Source of the DNA: Deltaproteobacteria bacterium
GTDB taxonomy: Bacteria > Myxococcota_A > Polyangia > HGW-17 > SLPX01
Direction of reading: 5' to 3'
Assembly (NCBI GenBank): GCA_021162935.1
Contig: JAGGXR010000060.1
Location: 20,172 to 84,171 of the forward strand
Length of the DNA stretch: 64,000 bases
Position 1 is the first letter of the stretch, and every line of letters begins with the position of its first letter. Shown here piece after piece: positions 17,980 through 27,114 of the stretch. The notes beneath the pieces are model-generated. The model saw nothing but the letters and a program-made list of their open reading frames with translations. It was not told the DNA's origin and ran no database searches. A program made the position numbers and the translations under genes.

Positions 17980-19065
17980 ATGACGCATGGCGACGAAATA
18001 CTGGGCTGTTGGTCCGGGGATTCTGGCTTCTGGGCGAAGGCACCGTTCGTACATTTTTGGGCGGGGGCTTTTGCCGTCGGGTTCTGCCTCGCCTGCGCGT
18101 TTCCTGCCCAGGCGCGGACCAGGAGACGCCACGGACGACACCACAGGAGAGTGATTCGTCCCAGGGGAGCCTGTCGGCTCGACGGTCCGGTGAAGTCGTT
18201 CGTTCTAGTGGCGGGCAAACCTGTTCGCTCCGTGGCGGTTTCGGCGGATGGCAGGCGCGCCGCCGCGGTCGTGGACGGCAGCGGTGTTTGGGTGTGGAAT
18301 TTGCCGGCTGGTGGTCTCGCGGCTCGGATTGTCCGTCCGGGGAAAATTGGTTCCGTGGCCTTGTCTCCCGACGGGATGACCCTGGCCGTGTCCTGGGATC
18401 AGACGGGCATCGGTCTTTGGACTCTTCGCAACGGTGTGACCTCGTTGGGTTGGTGGAAGGAGACGACAGGGGTGTTGGCCCTTGCCTTCAGCCCGGACGG
18501 GCGCTTGCTTGCGTATGGAGGTCGACGTCGATCGGTAACGATTCGGCCCGTGCGAGGCGGGTCGGCTCCGGTGGTTGGCATGGGTCATACGAGTTGGGTG
18601 AGTGCGTTGGTGTTCGGTCGGGCTGGCAAAACGCTTTACAGCGGAGCATGGGACGACACGGTGCGAGCCTGGCGTGTTTTGGATGGTCATGCTCTGTGGC
18701 GGGCGCCGGTCCATTCGTTTGCCGTCAATGCAATTGCCCTGGCTGGCAGCTCCGTGATATCCGGCTCCGATGACGGCAGGACCAAAGTGGATCGGACATC
18801 CGACGGGGCGCAGATCAAGACGCGGCGTTGGGGTCAGGTCAAGGGCTTGGCGGTTCTACTCGGGGGTCGGTACCTGGCCGCCGGCACCTGGGGCGGTCGG
18901 CTTCTGCTGGTAGATGCCGCCTCCATGGGAGTGCTTCAAAATCGTCGAGGCGAGGCGGGACCCGTCGAGAGTCTGGCCGGTGGCGGGCGTACGGTGATGG
19001 TGGGAGGACCGAAAGGAAGCGTGAAGGTATACGAGTTGACCGGTTGCGTGGCGTCCGCGAAGTGA
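17980..19065 (+). CDS. WD40-like beta-propeller protein
   Basis: Has several repeats ending in WD40-like strands, for example VAVSADGRRAAAVVDGSGVWVWN, VALSPDGMTLAVSWDQTGIGLW, and LAFSPDGRLLAYGG, consistent with a six- or seven-bladed propeller used for protein binding. A hydrophobic stretch followed by AQA-RTRRR (about residues 25-47) looks like a late signal peptide, so export is possible. GAGGAGG precedes the ATG. It lies 39 bp before the M24 peptidase gene, probably in one transcript. The partner is unknown. Confidence 0.72.
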   Translation: MTHGDEILGCWSGDSGFWAKAPFVHFWAGAFAVGFCLACAFPAQARTRRRHGRHHRRVIRPRGACRLDGPVKSFVLVAGKPVRSVAVSADGRRAAAVVDGSGVWVWNLPAGGLAARIVRPGKIGSVALSPDGMTLAVSWDQTGIGLWTLRNGVTSLGWWKETTGVLALAFSPDGRLLAYGGRRRSVTIRPVRGGSAPVVGMGHTSWVSALVFGRAGKTLYSGAWDDTVRAWRVLDGHALWRAPVHSFAVNAIALAGSSVISGSDDGRTKVDRTSDGAQIKTRRWGQVKGLAVLLGGRYLAAGTWGGRLLLVDAASMGVLQNRRGEAGPVESLAGGGRTVMVGGPKGSVKVYELTGCVASAK

Positions 19066-19104
19066 ACGTTTTGCGGCTGGGCAGGTACGAAGGAGGTTGC
19101 GACC

Positions 19105-20325
19105 ATGGACAGTGGACAGAATCGTGAGGGTCAAGGGGACATTGTGTTCCGCAGGGAAAAGCTGGACCAGGCTTCGGCCATCATGAACGAGTTAGACCTG
19201 GATTTGTGGTTGACGTTCGTTCGGGAATCGGAAACCACAAAAGATCCGAGCCTCGATGTACTCGTGGGGGCGAACGTCACCTGGCAATCCGCCTTCATGG
19301 TGACCCGTCAGGGCAGGCGCGTGGCCATCGTGGGTAGCCTGGACAAGACGAGGATCGAGCGGAGTGGCACGTTTCCCGAAGTGCGCGGCTACGTCGGCGG
19401 AATCAGTTCGGAACTCCTGAGCATGCTCGGTGAATTGGATCCAGCCAGGATCGCCCTCAACTACAGTCTGGACACGGAACTCGCCGATGGTCTGACTCAT
19501 GGGATGTACCTGCTCCTGCAGAACATCTTGAAGGGTACGCCCTATGGAGAGAGGTTCGTCAGTTCGGAGCGACTCGTGGCAGCGTTGCGGGGCCGCAAGA
19601 CGCCTTCGGAAGTGGATCGGATTCGTCGGGCCTGTCAGGCCACGGTGGCCATCTTCGGTGAGTTGACAGAGCGCTTGAAGGTGGGACTGACCGAGAAGCA
19701 GGTGGCGGCCATCATCACCGAGCGCATGGAGAGCCGAGGGCTGGAGCCCGCCTGGGAGGCGATTCAATGCCCGGCGGTCTTCACCGGGCCCGGTTCGGCC
19801 GGCGCCCATGCAGGCCCCACCGATACGCCCATCGAATCGGGGCACATCATGAACGTGGATTTCGGCGTCAAGGTGGATGGCTACTGTTCCGACCTGCAGC
19901 GGACGTGGTACTTCCGCCGCAAAGGCGAGGACAAGGCCCCCAAGGAGGTGCAGCGGGGGTTCGATACGATTCGAGACGCGGTGCACAAGGCAGCGGACGC
20001 TTTGCGGCCGGGAAAGATGGGCTGGGAGATCGATGCGATAGCGCGGAGCCATATCGTCGAGGCTGGCTATGAAGAATATCCCCATGCCTTGGGTCACCAG
20101 GTGGGGCGGGTGGCGCACGACGGCCGCGCCCTGCTTTGCCCCCATTGGGAACGATACGGAGACCGCGGCGATCAGCCCATCGAAGAGGGGCAAGTCTATA
20201 CGATCGAACCTCGTCTGACCGTCCCTGGATTCGGTATTGCCACCATCGAAGAGATCGTGTGGGTGCGTTCCGACGGCGTCGAGTTCCTGTCGGATCCGCA
20301 GATGGAACTCATCGAGGTCGGGTGA
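19105..20325 (+). CDS. M24-family metallopeptidase (Xaa-Pro aminopeptidase/prolidase-like)
   Basis: Removes an N-terminal residue, typically one preceding proline, using two metal ions in a creatinase fold. An N-terminal creatinase-like domain (1-155) precedes the catalytic domain. Metal ligands are visible: Asp in NVDFG, Asp in YCSDLQRT, His in HALGHQVG, Glu in TIEPRL and Glu in TIEEIVW. Length (406 aa) fits cytoplasmic prolidases. The start has AAGGAGG nine bases upstream. Its stop converges on xerD. Confidence 0.9.
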   Translation: MDSGQNREGQGDIVFRREKLDQASAIMNELDLDLWLTFVRESETTKDPSLDVLVGANVTWQSAFMVTRQGRRVAIVGSLDKTRIERSGTFPEVRGYVGGISSELLSMLGELDPARIALNYSLDTELADGLTHGMYLLLQNILKGTPYGERFVSSERLVAALRGRKTPSEVDRIRRACQATVAIFGELTERLKVGLTEKQVAAIITERMESRGLEPAWEAIQCPAVFTGPGSAGAHAGPTDTPIESGHIMNVDFGVKVDGYCSDLQRTWYFRRKGEDKAPKEVQRGFDTIRDAVHKAADALRPGKMGWEIDAIARSHIVEAGYEEYPHALGHQVGRVAHDGRALLCPHWERYGDRGDQPIEEGQVYTIEPRLTVPGFGIATIEEIVWVRSDGVEFLSDPQMELIEVG

Positions 20326-20453
20326 GGGCGGCTGACCTCGCGTCCTGCAGAACCATGTGGGAATGCTCGGTTGGATGTTTTGCGTATCAAGTGAGGCCCG
20401 CTGACCGGACGTCCTTCGGGCACATTAGCCCTAAGCCCTAAGCCTTTTTTGCC

Positions 20454-21419
20454 TCATCGCTTCTGTTTGTCGTGTTTCTGTCGATGGCCATGGGAGGGGC
20501 CCGGATCATGGCGTGTGCCTGGCGGCGGGTTTGCCCTGGGATGGTGCTGCTGGTAGACCTGCTGCATGCGCGCCATGGAGATGTGGGTGTAGATCTGGGT
20601 GGTGGAGATGTCCGCGTGGCCGAGCATCTCCTGGACGGCTCGCAGATCCGCCCCGTGTTCCAGGAGGTGGGTGGCGAACGAGTGACGCAGCGTGTGCGGG
20701 CTGATGTCACGGGTGATCTCGGCCAGCAGTGCGTATCGTTTGACGATTTTCCAAAAAGTCTGCCTAGTCATGCCGGATCCTCGCTGTGTGAGAAAGAGGG
20801 TGTCGGTGGTCTGTTTGACTAGGGGCGGCCGAGCCTGTTCCATGTATTCGACGATGACCTGGCGCGCCACGTCTCCCAGGGGGACGAGTCGTTGTTTTGA
20901 GCCTTTGCCCATGGTGCGGATCAGGCCGGTCTCCAGGTCGCAGTCCGGGATTCGGAGTCGGACCAATTCCGTCACGCGCAGTCCGGTCGCATAGAGGGTT
21001 TCGAGCATGGCGGCATTGCGCAGACCGAGCGTCGTCTCTCTGTTCGGCGCTGCGAGGAGGGTGTCTACTTCTTCCTGAGACAGGTATTCGGGGAGGTGGC
21101 GACCGATCTTGGGCGCTGTGACCAGTGCGGTGGGATCCTTGTCCAGGAAACGATCCCTGAGTAGGAAGCGGAACAGATTTCGAACGGCCACCAGGCGTCG
21201 TGCCTGGGTGCGCGCGGCGAGTCGTCTTTTGGCCAGATGCATCATGAAGCCCACCACATCCACCTCGGTGACCTCATCGATGGAGGTTCGTCCCTGCTTC
21301 ATGCAAAAATTCCTGAATTGGGTGAGGTCCACCGCGTAGGCCGAGATACTGTTTTGAGCGAGGCCCCGTTCCAGTTTGAGATGGGTCATGAAGAGGTCGA
21401 TTGCTTCGTCGAGAATCAT
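20454..21419 (-). CDS. xerD: tyrosine recombinase XerD/XerC
   Basis: Site-specific recombinase that resolves chromosome dimers at dif. The N-terminal SAM-like DNA-binding domain (1-100) is followed by the catalytic domain with Arg148 (TGLRVTELV), Lys172 (GKGSKQR), His242 and Arg245 (PHTLRHSF), His268 (GHADIS) and Tyr277 (QIYTHIS). At 321 aa it is slightly longer than E. coli XerD because of a Pro/His-rich tail. The ATG at 21419 begins the conserved domain and has AAGGCGG upstream; the longer open frame has no support. XerC versus XerD cannot be separated with certainty by eye. Confidence 0.9.
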   Translation of the reverse strand: MILDEAIDLFMTHLKLERGLAQNSISAYAVDLTQFRNFCMKQGRTSIDEVTEVDVVGFMMHLAKRRLAARTQARRLVAVRNLFRFLLRDRFLDKDPTALVTAPKIGRHLPEYLSQEEVDTLLAAPNRETTLGLRNAAMLETLYATGLRVTELVRLRIPDCDLETGLIRTMGKGSKQRLVPLGDVARQVIVEYMEQARPPLVKQTTDTLFLTQRGSGMTRQTFWKIVKRYALLAEITRDISPHTLRHSFATHLLEHGADLRAVQEMLGHADISTTQIYTHISMARMQQVYQQHHPRANPPPGTRHDPGPSHGHRQKHDKQKR

Positions 21420-21477
21420 GCAGCCGCCTTGTGTTTGTTCGTTTGACGGCCGAACACGGCCCCAGCCGTGGTGCAGG

Positions 21478-21693
21478 TCAACTCCGTACGAAGTAGAAGT
21501 AGCCGCAGTCCCGACAGAGAACGACGCCATGGTCCGAGCCATCTTTACCTTTTTTTCGCACGCCCACGAGGACACCTCCGCATTGGGGACAGACGCCGAC
21601 TTCGGTTTCTTCTGCGTCGAGATCCGACAGGACGAGGTCCATGGCCTTGATGCGATCGAGGGTCTTTCTGCCTGATTGATCCTTGCGATCCAT
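21478..21693 (-). CDS. small zinc-ribbon protein
   Basis: A 71-residue protein with two CxxC pairs (CPQCGG and CRDCG) about 20 residues apart, forming a probable four-Cys zinc ribbon, after an acidic helical start (DRIKAMDLVLSDLDAEE). The ATG at 21693 has GTGGAG upstream; an upstream ATG would add 26 residues without an SD. It ends 58 bp before xerD on the same strand, so they are probably co-transcribed. The role is unknown; such ribbons bind nucleic acid or protein. Confidence 0.65.
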   Translation of the reverse strand: MDRKDQSGRKTLDRIKAMDLVLSDLDAEETEVGVCPQCGGVLVGVRKKGKDGSDHGVVLCRDCGYFYFVRS

Positions 21694-21832
21694 TTTTTCT
21701 CCACATTGGTCGAAAGGTTGCGCCTTGCCATGTCGGCTTTGGGATATCGACACAGTCCCTTTCATGCTCACGAAAGTGTCTCCATCTTAAGTCACAAGGC
21801 TTTGCAGGTCAAACGCGAAGCGACCTTTTTCG

Positions 21833-21842
21833 ATTGTACAAT
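21833..21842. promoter_or_regulatory. 10-bp palindrome ATTGTACAAT in a divergent intergenic region
   Basis: Perfect palindrome midway between the zinc-ribbon gene (minus) and the MATE pump gene (plus). It is a plausible repressor site for the pump, but short enough to arise by chance. Confidence 0.3.
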
Positions 21843-21991
21843 GAACAGTTCGGGCCGATGGTGATGAGCCGCTTGCCCGGTGAAGGGCTGCATGGTAGGA
21901 CCCTGGCGGAAACGTTGCGTCGGAGTCGTTGACGAGATTCGGATACGACGGGCGATTCCGTCTGGAGTTTCGATCTCCACGACGTGGATTC

Positions 21992-23554
21992 ATGGACGAG
22001 ATGAGCAGGCATTCGAAGGACAGAGACATCGGCACGAAGGTAGATGGTGACCTGGACGGTACGGCTTCGACGCTGGTGTCCGGCACCGGAGCCGGTTCTG
22101 CTCGGGAACTGTGGCTCCTGAGCTATCCTATCGTGGTGAGTATGGTGTCCCAGGCTCTGATGGGCGTGGTGGACACGTTTTTCTTGGGCTGGACCGAGCA
22201 GGCGCCGAGGGTGTCGATCTGTCCGTTTTCCGGGAATGGATTTGTAGGGGTCGAAGCCATCGTGGAACGTCTGCCCATCGTGGGTACCGCCCAGCAGGGC
22301 GGTGCCGGAATCGGGGCTGTGCTGTCCTGGACCCTGATGTCTTTCATGATTGGCACCTTGACGGCCGTGACGCCCTTCGTGGCGCAAAACAACGGGTCGG
22401 GCCATAGGCGTGTGTGCGGGTCCTTCGTCTGGCAGGCGCTCTATCTCGTGGTTCCTTTTGCATTGTTGGCGTTCTTGATGGGATGGCACGTTCATGATTT
22501 CTTGATCCTGGTGGGGCCGACCGAGTCGATTCGACCCTATGCCATTTTGTACACGAAGATTCGGCTCTTCGGGGCGGCGCCGTTGTTCGTGAGTTTTGCC
22601 CTGGTGAGTTTCCTGAGGGGCATCGGTGATACGAAGACGCCCATGTGGGTGTCGGTCCTGGCGAATGTGACGAACGTCGTGCTCAATTACCTGCTCATTT
22701 TTGGCAAGGCGGGGTTTCCGGCCATGGGGGTGGCGGGCGCAGCCCTTGCAACGGTTCTGTCGTCGGGGTTCGGGGCTCTTTTGTATCTGACCGTCTCCCT
22801 GTCTTCGAGGTTACGGCGGACGTATGGCACGCTCGGTGGGTGGCGTTTTGCACCAGCCAGAATGAAGCGCCTCCTGGCAGTGGGTGCGCCCATCGGTGGA
22901 AACTGGTTCTTGGAAAACGGATCCTGGGCGTTTTTTGCCGTGCTCGTCAGCCGACTCGGTCCCAGACAGATGGCTGCTCATACCGTGGTCCTGCAGCTCA
23001 TGCACCTGTCTTTCTTGCCGTCGGTGGCTATGCTGATTGGAACGACCACCTTGGTGGCCCATTACCTGGGGAAAAAGCAGGTTGAGGTCGCTCAGGAGAC
23101 GGCCAGGACGTCCTTTAAGGTGGTCCTGGGCTATGCCTTGGTCGTGGGGCTCGTGTTTTTGGTTGCGCGCCATCGTCTCATCGGGCTGTTCAATCGAGAT
23201 CCCGTGGTCATCGCCGTTGGTTCGCGTCTGTTGCTGTTCACGGCTCTGTTCGTGTTGCTCGACGGGGTGTATCTCATTGCCGTCGGCACCCTGCGTGGTG
23301 CCGGTGACACGACCTGGCCCTTTTGGTTCACGGCGATTTCGGCATGGTGCATTTTTGCGCCCCTCGCATATGTGTTGGCCAACGTGGTGGGATGGGGCAT
23401 TTATGGAGCCTGGACGGCCCTTTTGTTCCATGGTGGGTTCCTGGCGACGGCCCTGTTTCTTCGGTACCGCAAGGGTGAATGGAAGCATGCGGATAGTCTC
23501 GTCGAGCCTGTGGCTCTTCCGGACATGGATCTGGGGACCAGGCCGGTGGAATGA
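21992..23554 (+). CDS. MATE-family multidrug/metabolite efflux transporter
   Basis: Twelve-helix inner-membrane exporter driven by a cation gradient. MATE hallmarks include the first helix MGVVDTFFLG, TAVTPFVAQNNG, FLRGIGDTKTPM and, in the second half, GTLRGAGDTTWPFW. Compared with the usual MATE pattern there are about 28 extra residues (TEQAPRVSICPF...IVERLPIVG) in the short loop between helices 1 and 2. The start is uncertain: ATG at 21992 has only a weak GTGGA upstream, and about 40 polar residues precede helix 1. The substrate is unknown. Confidence 0.85.
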   Translation: MDEMSRHSKDRDIGTKVDGDLDGTASTLVSGTGAGSARELWLLSYPIVVSMVSQALMGVVDTFFLGWTEQAPRVSICPFSGNGFVGVEAIVERLPIVGTAQQGGAGIGAVLSWTLMSFMIGTLTAVTPFVAQNNGSGHRRVCGSFVWQALYLVVPFALLAFLMGWHVHDFLILVGPTESIRPYAILYTKIRLFGAAPLFVSFALVSFLRGIGDTKTPMWVSVLANVTNVVLNYLLIFGKAGFPAMGVAGAALATVLSSGFGALLYLTVSLSSRLRRTYGTLGGWRFAPARMKRLLAVGAPIGGNWFLENGSWAFFAVLVSRLGPRQMAAHTVVLQLMHLSFLPSVAMLIGTTTLVAHYLGKKQVEVAQETARTSFKVVLGYALVVGLVFLVARHRLIGLFNRDPVVIAVGSRLLLFTALFVLLDGVYLIAVGTLRGAGDTTWPFWFTAISAWCIFAPLAYVLANVVGWGIYGAWTALLFHGGFLATALFLRYRKGEWKHADSLVEPVALPDMDLGTRPVE

Positions 23555-23930
23555 CCAGTGCGGCAGACGGGCGCGACGCGGTGCGTCGTAGCTCGAAGGG
23601 CGTTGTGTCGCCGCTCGAAGATTTGGGTAAAAACAATGGAATCATCGATGGTTACGCCATGGTTTGTCTGGCCGTTTCTAAGTATAGACAGACTAAAATT
23701 AGAGGTTGATCGGACCATCACGGTCTGCTATGGATCGCAAGACGAAATGCTCTGGACAAGGACCTGTATGGCCCGTCGTCGCGCATCGTATGCGGGCGAC
23801 GACCATTCAGTTCGGAGAAGGATGCCACGGTCCTTGTCCTGTGGACGTCGGGTGACAGGAGATACGGGCGCGACCACGCGCTGAATAGTTTGAATCCCAC
23901 ATCGGGAACGGAACAGAAAGGAGTACCATC
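23555..23930 (+). other. 376-bp gap upstream of acsA
   Basis: No gene is supported. It presumably holds the acsA promoter and leader, but no clear -35/-10 pair, riboswitch or hairpin was found by eye. Confidence 0.3.
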
Positions 23931-25892
23931 ATGGCGGAAGAAGTCACTCTCGAAGGAAAAGTTTTCGAGGTTCCAGCAGCGATCAGGGAAAGTGCTCATA
24001 TCAAGGGGTATGAGGAGTACAAGAAGATGTACGATCGGTCCATCAGCGACCCCGAAGGATTTTGGGCGGAGATGGCCGAGCAGTTCGTGACCTGGGACAA
24101 GAAGTGGGACAAGGTCTGGGACTGGGAGTTCAAGACTCCGAAGATCAAGTGGTTCGAGGGTGGAAAGCTGAACGTAACAGCGAACTGCTTGGACCGTCAC
24201 ATGGGTACTCCTATCGAGAACAAGGTTGCCTTGATTTGGGAAGGCAACGAACCCAATGAAACGCGCAAGATCACGTACAAGCAACTGCTCACCGAGGTGA
24301 AAAAGTTCGCCAACGTGCTCAAGAGCAAGGGCATCAAGAAGGGCGATCGCGTGGCTATTTATTTGCCCATGATTCCCGAACTCCCCGTGTCCCTGCTCGC
24401 ATGTGCCCGCATCGGCGCCATCCACTCGGTGGTGTTCGGCGGGTTCAGCCCCGACGCGCTGCGCGACCGTATCGAGGATTCCAGATGCAAAATGGTCATC
24501 ACAGTGGATGGCAACCACCGCGGCAAGAAGAGCGTTCCGTTGAAGATCAATGCGGACAAGGCCGTCGACGGCCTGTCCTACGTGGAAAACATGGTCGTGG
24601 TGAAGCGTTCCGGAATCGATGTCGAGATGAAGGAAGGCCGCGATTTCTGGTACCACGACCTCATGGAAACGGCATCGGATGAATGTGGCTACGAGGTCAT
24701 GGACGCTGAGGATCCCCTCTTCATTCTTTACACGTCCGGATCGACCGGCAAGCCCAAGGGCGTGGTTCACACTACGGGTGGGTATCTTACCTACGTGGCG
24801 GTCACCCACAAGTACGTGTTCGATTATCACGACGAGGATGTCTTTTGGTGCACCGCCGACATTGGCTGGGTGACAGGCCACAGCTACATCGTCTACGGCC
24901 CGCTGGCGAACGGCGCCACCTCGGTCATGTTCGAGGGCATCCCGAGCTATCCGGACATGGGCCGGTTCTGGGAGATCGTGGCCAAGCACAAGGTGAACAT
25001 CTTCTACACCGCGCCGACCGCCATCCGCGCCATCGCCAAGGAAGGCGACAGCTGGGTCAAGAAGCACGACCTGTCCAGCCTGCGTATCCTTGGGACCGTG
25101 GGCGAACCCATCAATCCCGAAGCCTGGCTGTGGTACTACAACACCGTGGGCGGCGGCCGCTGCCCCATCGTGGACACCTGGTGGCAGACCGAAACGGGCG
25201 GCATCCTCATCACACCGCTCCCCGGCGCCATCAATATCAAGCCCGGCTCGGCGACCCTGCCCTTCTTCGGCGTGGAGCCCACTTTGGTGGACGACCAGGG
25301 CAAGGAACTCGAAGGTCCGGCCCAGGGGAACCTCTGCATCAAGCGGCCTTGGCCTGGCATGATGCGGACCCTCTATGGCGACCACGATCGTTTCCGTCAG
25401 ACCTATTTTTCCATGTACGAAGACAAGTACTTCACGGGTGACGGCGCCCGTCGCGACGAGGACGGCTACTACTGGATCACGGGCCGCGTGGACGACGTCA
25501 TCAACGTGTCGGGCCACCGGATGGGCACCGCCGAGGTGGAAAGCGCCTTGGTGAGTCACGATGCAGTGGCCGAGGCCGCTGTGGTCGGATATCCGCACGA
25601 AATCAAGGGCCAGGGCATCTATGCCTACGTGACCCTGAACACGGGCGTGGAAAAGAGCGACGAACTCCGCAAGGAGCTGGTCAAGCACGTGCGCAAGGAA
25701 ATCGGACCCATCGCAACGCCGGACGTCATCCAGTGGGCCGACTCCCTGCCCAAGACCCGGTCGGGCAAGATCATGCGCCGCATCCTGCGTAAGGTGGCGG
25801 CGAACGAGTACAAGGCTTTGGGCGACATCAGCACCCTGGCCGACTCGAGCGTGGTCCAGACCCTGATCGATGACCACAAGAAGCTCGTGTAG
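23931..25892 (+). CDS. acsA: acetyl-CoA synthetase
   Basis: Activates acetate to acetyl-CoA with ATP and CoA. Motifs of the AMP-forming family are intact: [11 protein letters not shown] (A3), [10 protein letters not shown] (A5), YWITGRVDD (A8) and the C-terminal RSGKIMRR, whose Lys613 is the usual site of regulatory acetylation. Length (653 aa) is almost the same as E. coli Acs. GAAAGGAG lies seven bases before the ATG. The gene is alone, with a hairpin after it. Codon choice looks more biased toward C- and G-ending codons than in neighbours, which suggests high expression. Confidence 0.96.
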   Translation: MAEEVTLEGKVFEVPAAIRESAHIKGYEEYKKMYDRSISDPEGFWAEMAEQFVTWDKKWDKVWDWEFKTPKIKWFEGGKLNVTANCLDRHMGTPIENKVALIWEGNEPNETRKITYKQLLTEVKKFANVLKSKGIKKGDRVAIYLPMIPELPVSLLACARIGAIHSVVFGGFSPDALRDRIEDSRCKMVITVDGNHRGKKSVPLKINADKAVDGLSYVENMVVVKRSGIDVEMKEGRDFWYHDLMETASDECGYEVMDAEDPLFILYTSGSTGKPKGVVHTTGGYLTYVAVTHKYVFDYHDEDVFWCTADIGWVTGHSYIVYGPLANGATSVMFEGIPSYPDMGRFWEIVAKHKVNIFYTAPTAIRAIAKEGDSWVKKHDLSSLRILGTVGEPINPEAWLWYYNTVGGGRCPIVDTWWQTETGGILITPLPGAINIKPGSATLPFFGVEPTLVDDQGKELEGPAQGNLCIKRPWPGMMRTLYGDHDRFRQTYFSMYEDKYFTGDGARRDEDGYYWITGRVDDVINVSGHRMGTAEVESALVSHDAVAEAAVVGYPHEIKGQGIYAYVTLNTGVEKSDELRKELVKHVRKEIGPIATPDVIQWADSLPKTRSGKIMRRILRKVAANEYKALGDISTLADSSVVQTLIDDHKKLV

Positions 25893-25933
25893 GTCCCCCT
25901 CCTTCGTTTTTCATCGAATCTTCCAACAATCGA

Positions 25934-25962
25934 CCCTTGCCGCCTGTGACCGGCGGCAAGGG
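25934..25962. terminator. perfect 11-bp hairpin between convergent genes
   Basis: CCCTTGCCGCC pairs exactly with GGCGGCAAGGG across a 7-base loop. It lies 42 bp after the acsA stop and 73 bp before the stop of the convergent Flp-like gene. No T-run follows on either strand, so it may act as a bidirectional RNA-end structure rather than a classical intrinsic terminator. Confidence 0.65.
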
Positions 25963-26034
25963 ATTGCCTTGTCCTCGAAAGCCTTTGAGAGGCTCTCTGC
26001 ACCCAAAGGCGCCTGATGTTCGCAAGACCTGGGA

Positions 26035-26280
26035 CTAGGGAAATGGCAGGTTCAGCATCACGTAGAACGAGTCGTAGTAGCGCTGGAAGGCATTGATGAA
26101 CGAAGGGAAGAACGTATAGAACATGAAAATGCCGCCGCCAGTGAGCAGCAGACTGACCAGTGCATATTCCACCACGGCCTGACCGCTGCGGCCTCGTCGA
26201 CGGCCCATGCCTTGTGCGCGTTTTTCGAGCCGTTTCCGATGGAAACGCTGCTTGCCGCATTCTCGGTCAGTCGGCTTCAT
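26035..26280 (-). CDS. Flp/Fap-type class IVb pilin-like protein
   Basis: An 81-residue protein with a basic leader, then SGQAVVEYALVSLLLTGGG. Glu at +5 and Tyr at +6 after the Gly match the class IVb prepilin-peptidase signature, so the leader is probably removed and the hydrophobic helix packs into a pilus. The C-terminal half is longer and more aromatic than in typical Flp. Its ATG overlaps the preceding stop as ATGA, so it is the last gene of the Tad-like operon. Confidence 0.75.
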   Translation of the reverse strand: MKPTDRECGKQRFHRKRLEKRAQGMGRRRGRSGQAVVEYALVSLLLTGGGIFMFYTFFPSFINAFQRYYDSFYVMLNLPFP

Positions 26281-27101
26281 GGGGTCGTCACCTGGGTGAT
26301 ATGGACCCGAATCTGTTTGCTGCCTGGGACCGGCATGAAGTTGATGGTGCACTCGGCGTTGGCCCTGCGAAAGATGAGGGTGTGATAGTTTTTGGGCATC
26401 TGCGGCACCTTGGAGGCATTCTCCTTGAGCGTCCAGCCCGAAGAGCCCATCTTCGATTTGTAGAACGAGAGGTTTTCGTCCATCTTGGCAAAGTCTACGA
26501 AGGTAACGATGGTGCTGCCCGTGCCAGGGTCCTTTGCGCCCACGGACGTGACGCCTTCGGCTCCTGGGAAGACGGGCACTTCCGGTTTGACCGGTTTGGT
26601 GAGAACCGACGGGTTGATGGTCACCGAGACCTGCACCATGGCATCGTTGCCCCGCTTCGTGATCAGCACCTGGCGCACCACATTTGAGCGGATGTCCAGT
26701 GCCGAGACGTGTCCGCCTCGGAGCGTGATGTCCGACGTCACATGGTAGCCCGCCGCCCGCCACCGGTTCTCATAGAAATGCTCCACGACGAGGGGTTCAT
26801 CCCTGGTGACGAAGTAGGACATATAGAGCTTGGCGGCTCCTGATTTCATGGCATGGGTGAGGGGGTACTCCTTGACCCCTGGGTACCTCGGCATGGACAC
26901 CGGGTAGAAACCGATCATGGGATCTCGATGCACGCGGGCGACGGCCTTGGGACCGAGTCCGGTCATCATCAAGGCGAAGGTGGCCAGGGCCGCACTGGCC
27001 ACGGCCACTGCCAACAGTCTTGTCCAGGAGGCGTCCGAAGATCGATGCTCCCGACGCGGCGGTGTCTTGTTCGTCTCGTGTCTGTGCTGGCGGCTGGACA
27101 T
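26277..27101 (-). CDS. membrane-anchored protein of unknown function in Tad-like operon
   Basis: 274 residues: a basic His/Arg-rich N-terminus, one membrane segment (LLAVAVASAALATFALMM), then a region with two similar modules, one starting near FYPVSMPRYPGVKEY and one near VPVFPGAEGVTSV, each followed by about 70 residues containing an exposed aromatic pattern. The doubled YPG/FPGA motif suggests a duplicated domain, seen here but not assigned to a family. The ATG has AGGAGA upstream. It lies 13 bp after the TadE-like gene. Confidence 0.65.
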   Translation of the reverse strand: MSSRQHRHETNKTPPRREHRSSDASWTRLLAVAVASAALATFALMMTGLGPKAVARVHRDPMIGFYPVSMPRYPGVKEYPLTHAMKSGAAKLYMSYFVTRDEPLVVEHFYENRWRAAGYHVTSDITLRGGHVSALDIRSNVVRQVLITKRGNDAMVQVSVTINPSVLTKPVKPEVPVFPGAEGVTSVGAKDPGTGSTIVTFVDFAKMDENLSFYKSKMGSSGWTLKENASKVPQMPKNYHTLIFRRANAECTINFMPVPGSKQIRVHITQVTTP

Positions 27102-27114
27102 GCCTTTTCTCCTG

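Noticed and set aside
20326..20453. Terminator in the gap between the M24 peptidase and xerD
   Set aside because: A T-run follows repeated CCCTAAG, but no stem of useful length was found.
23558..23884. Open frame upstream of acsA
   Set aside because: No SD, no recognisable domain and atypical composition; more likely the acsA 5' region.
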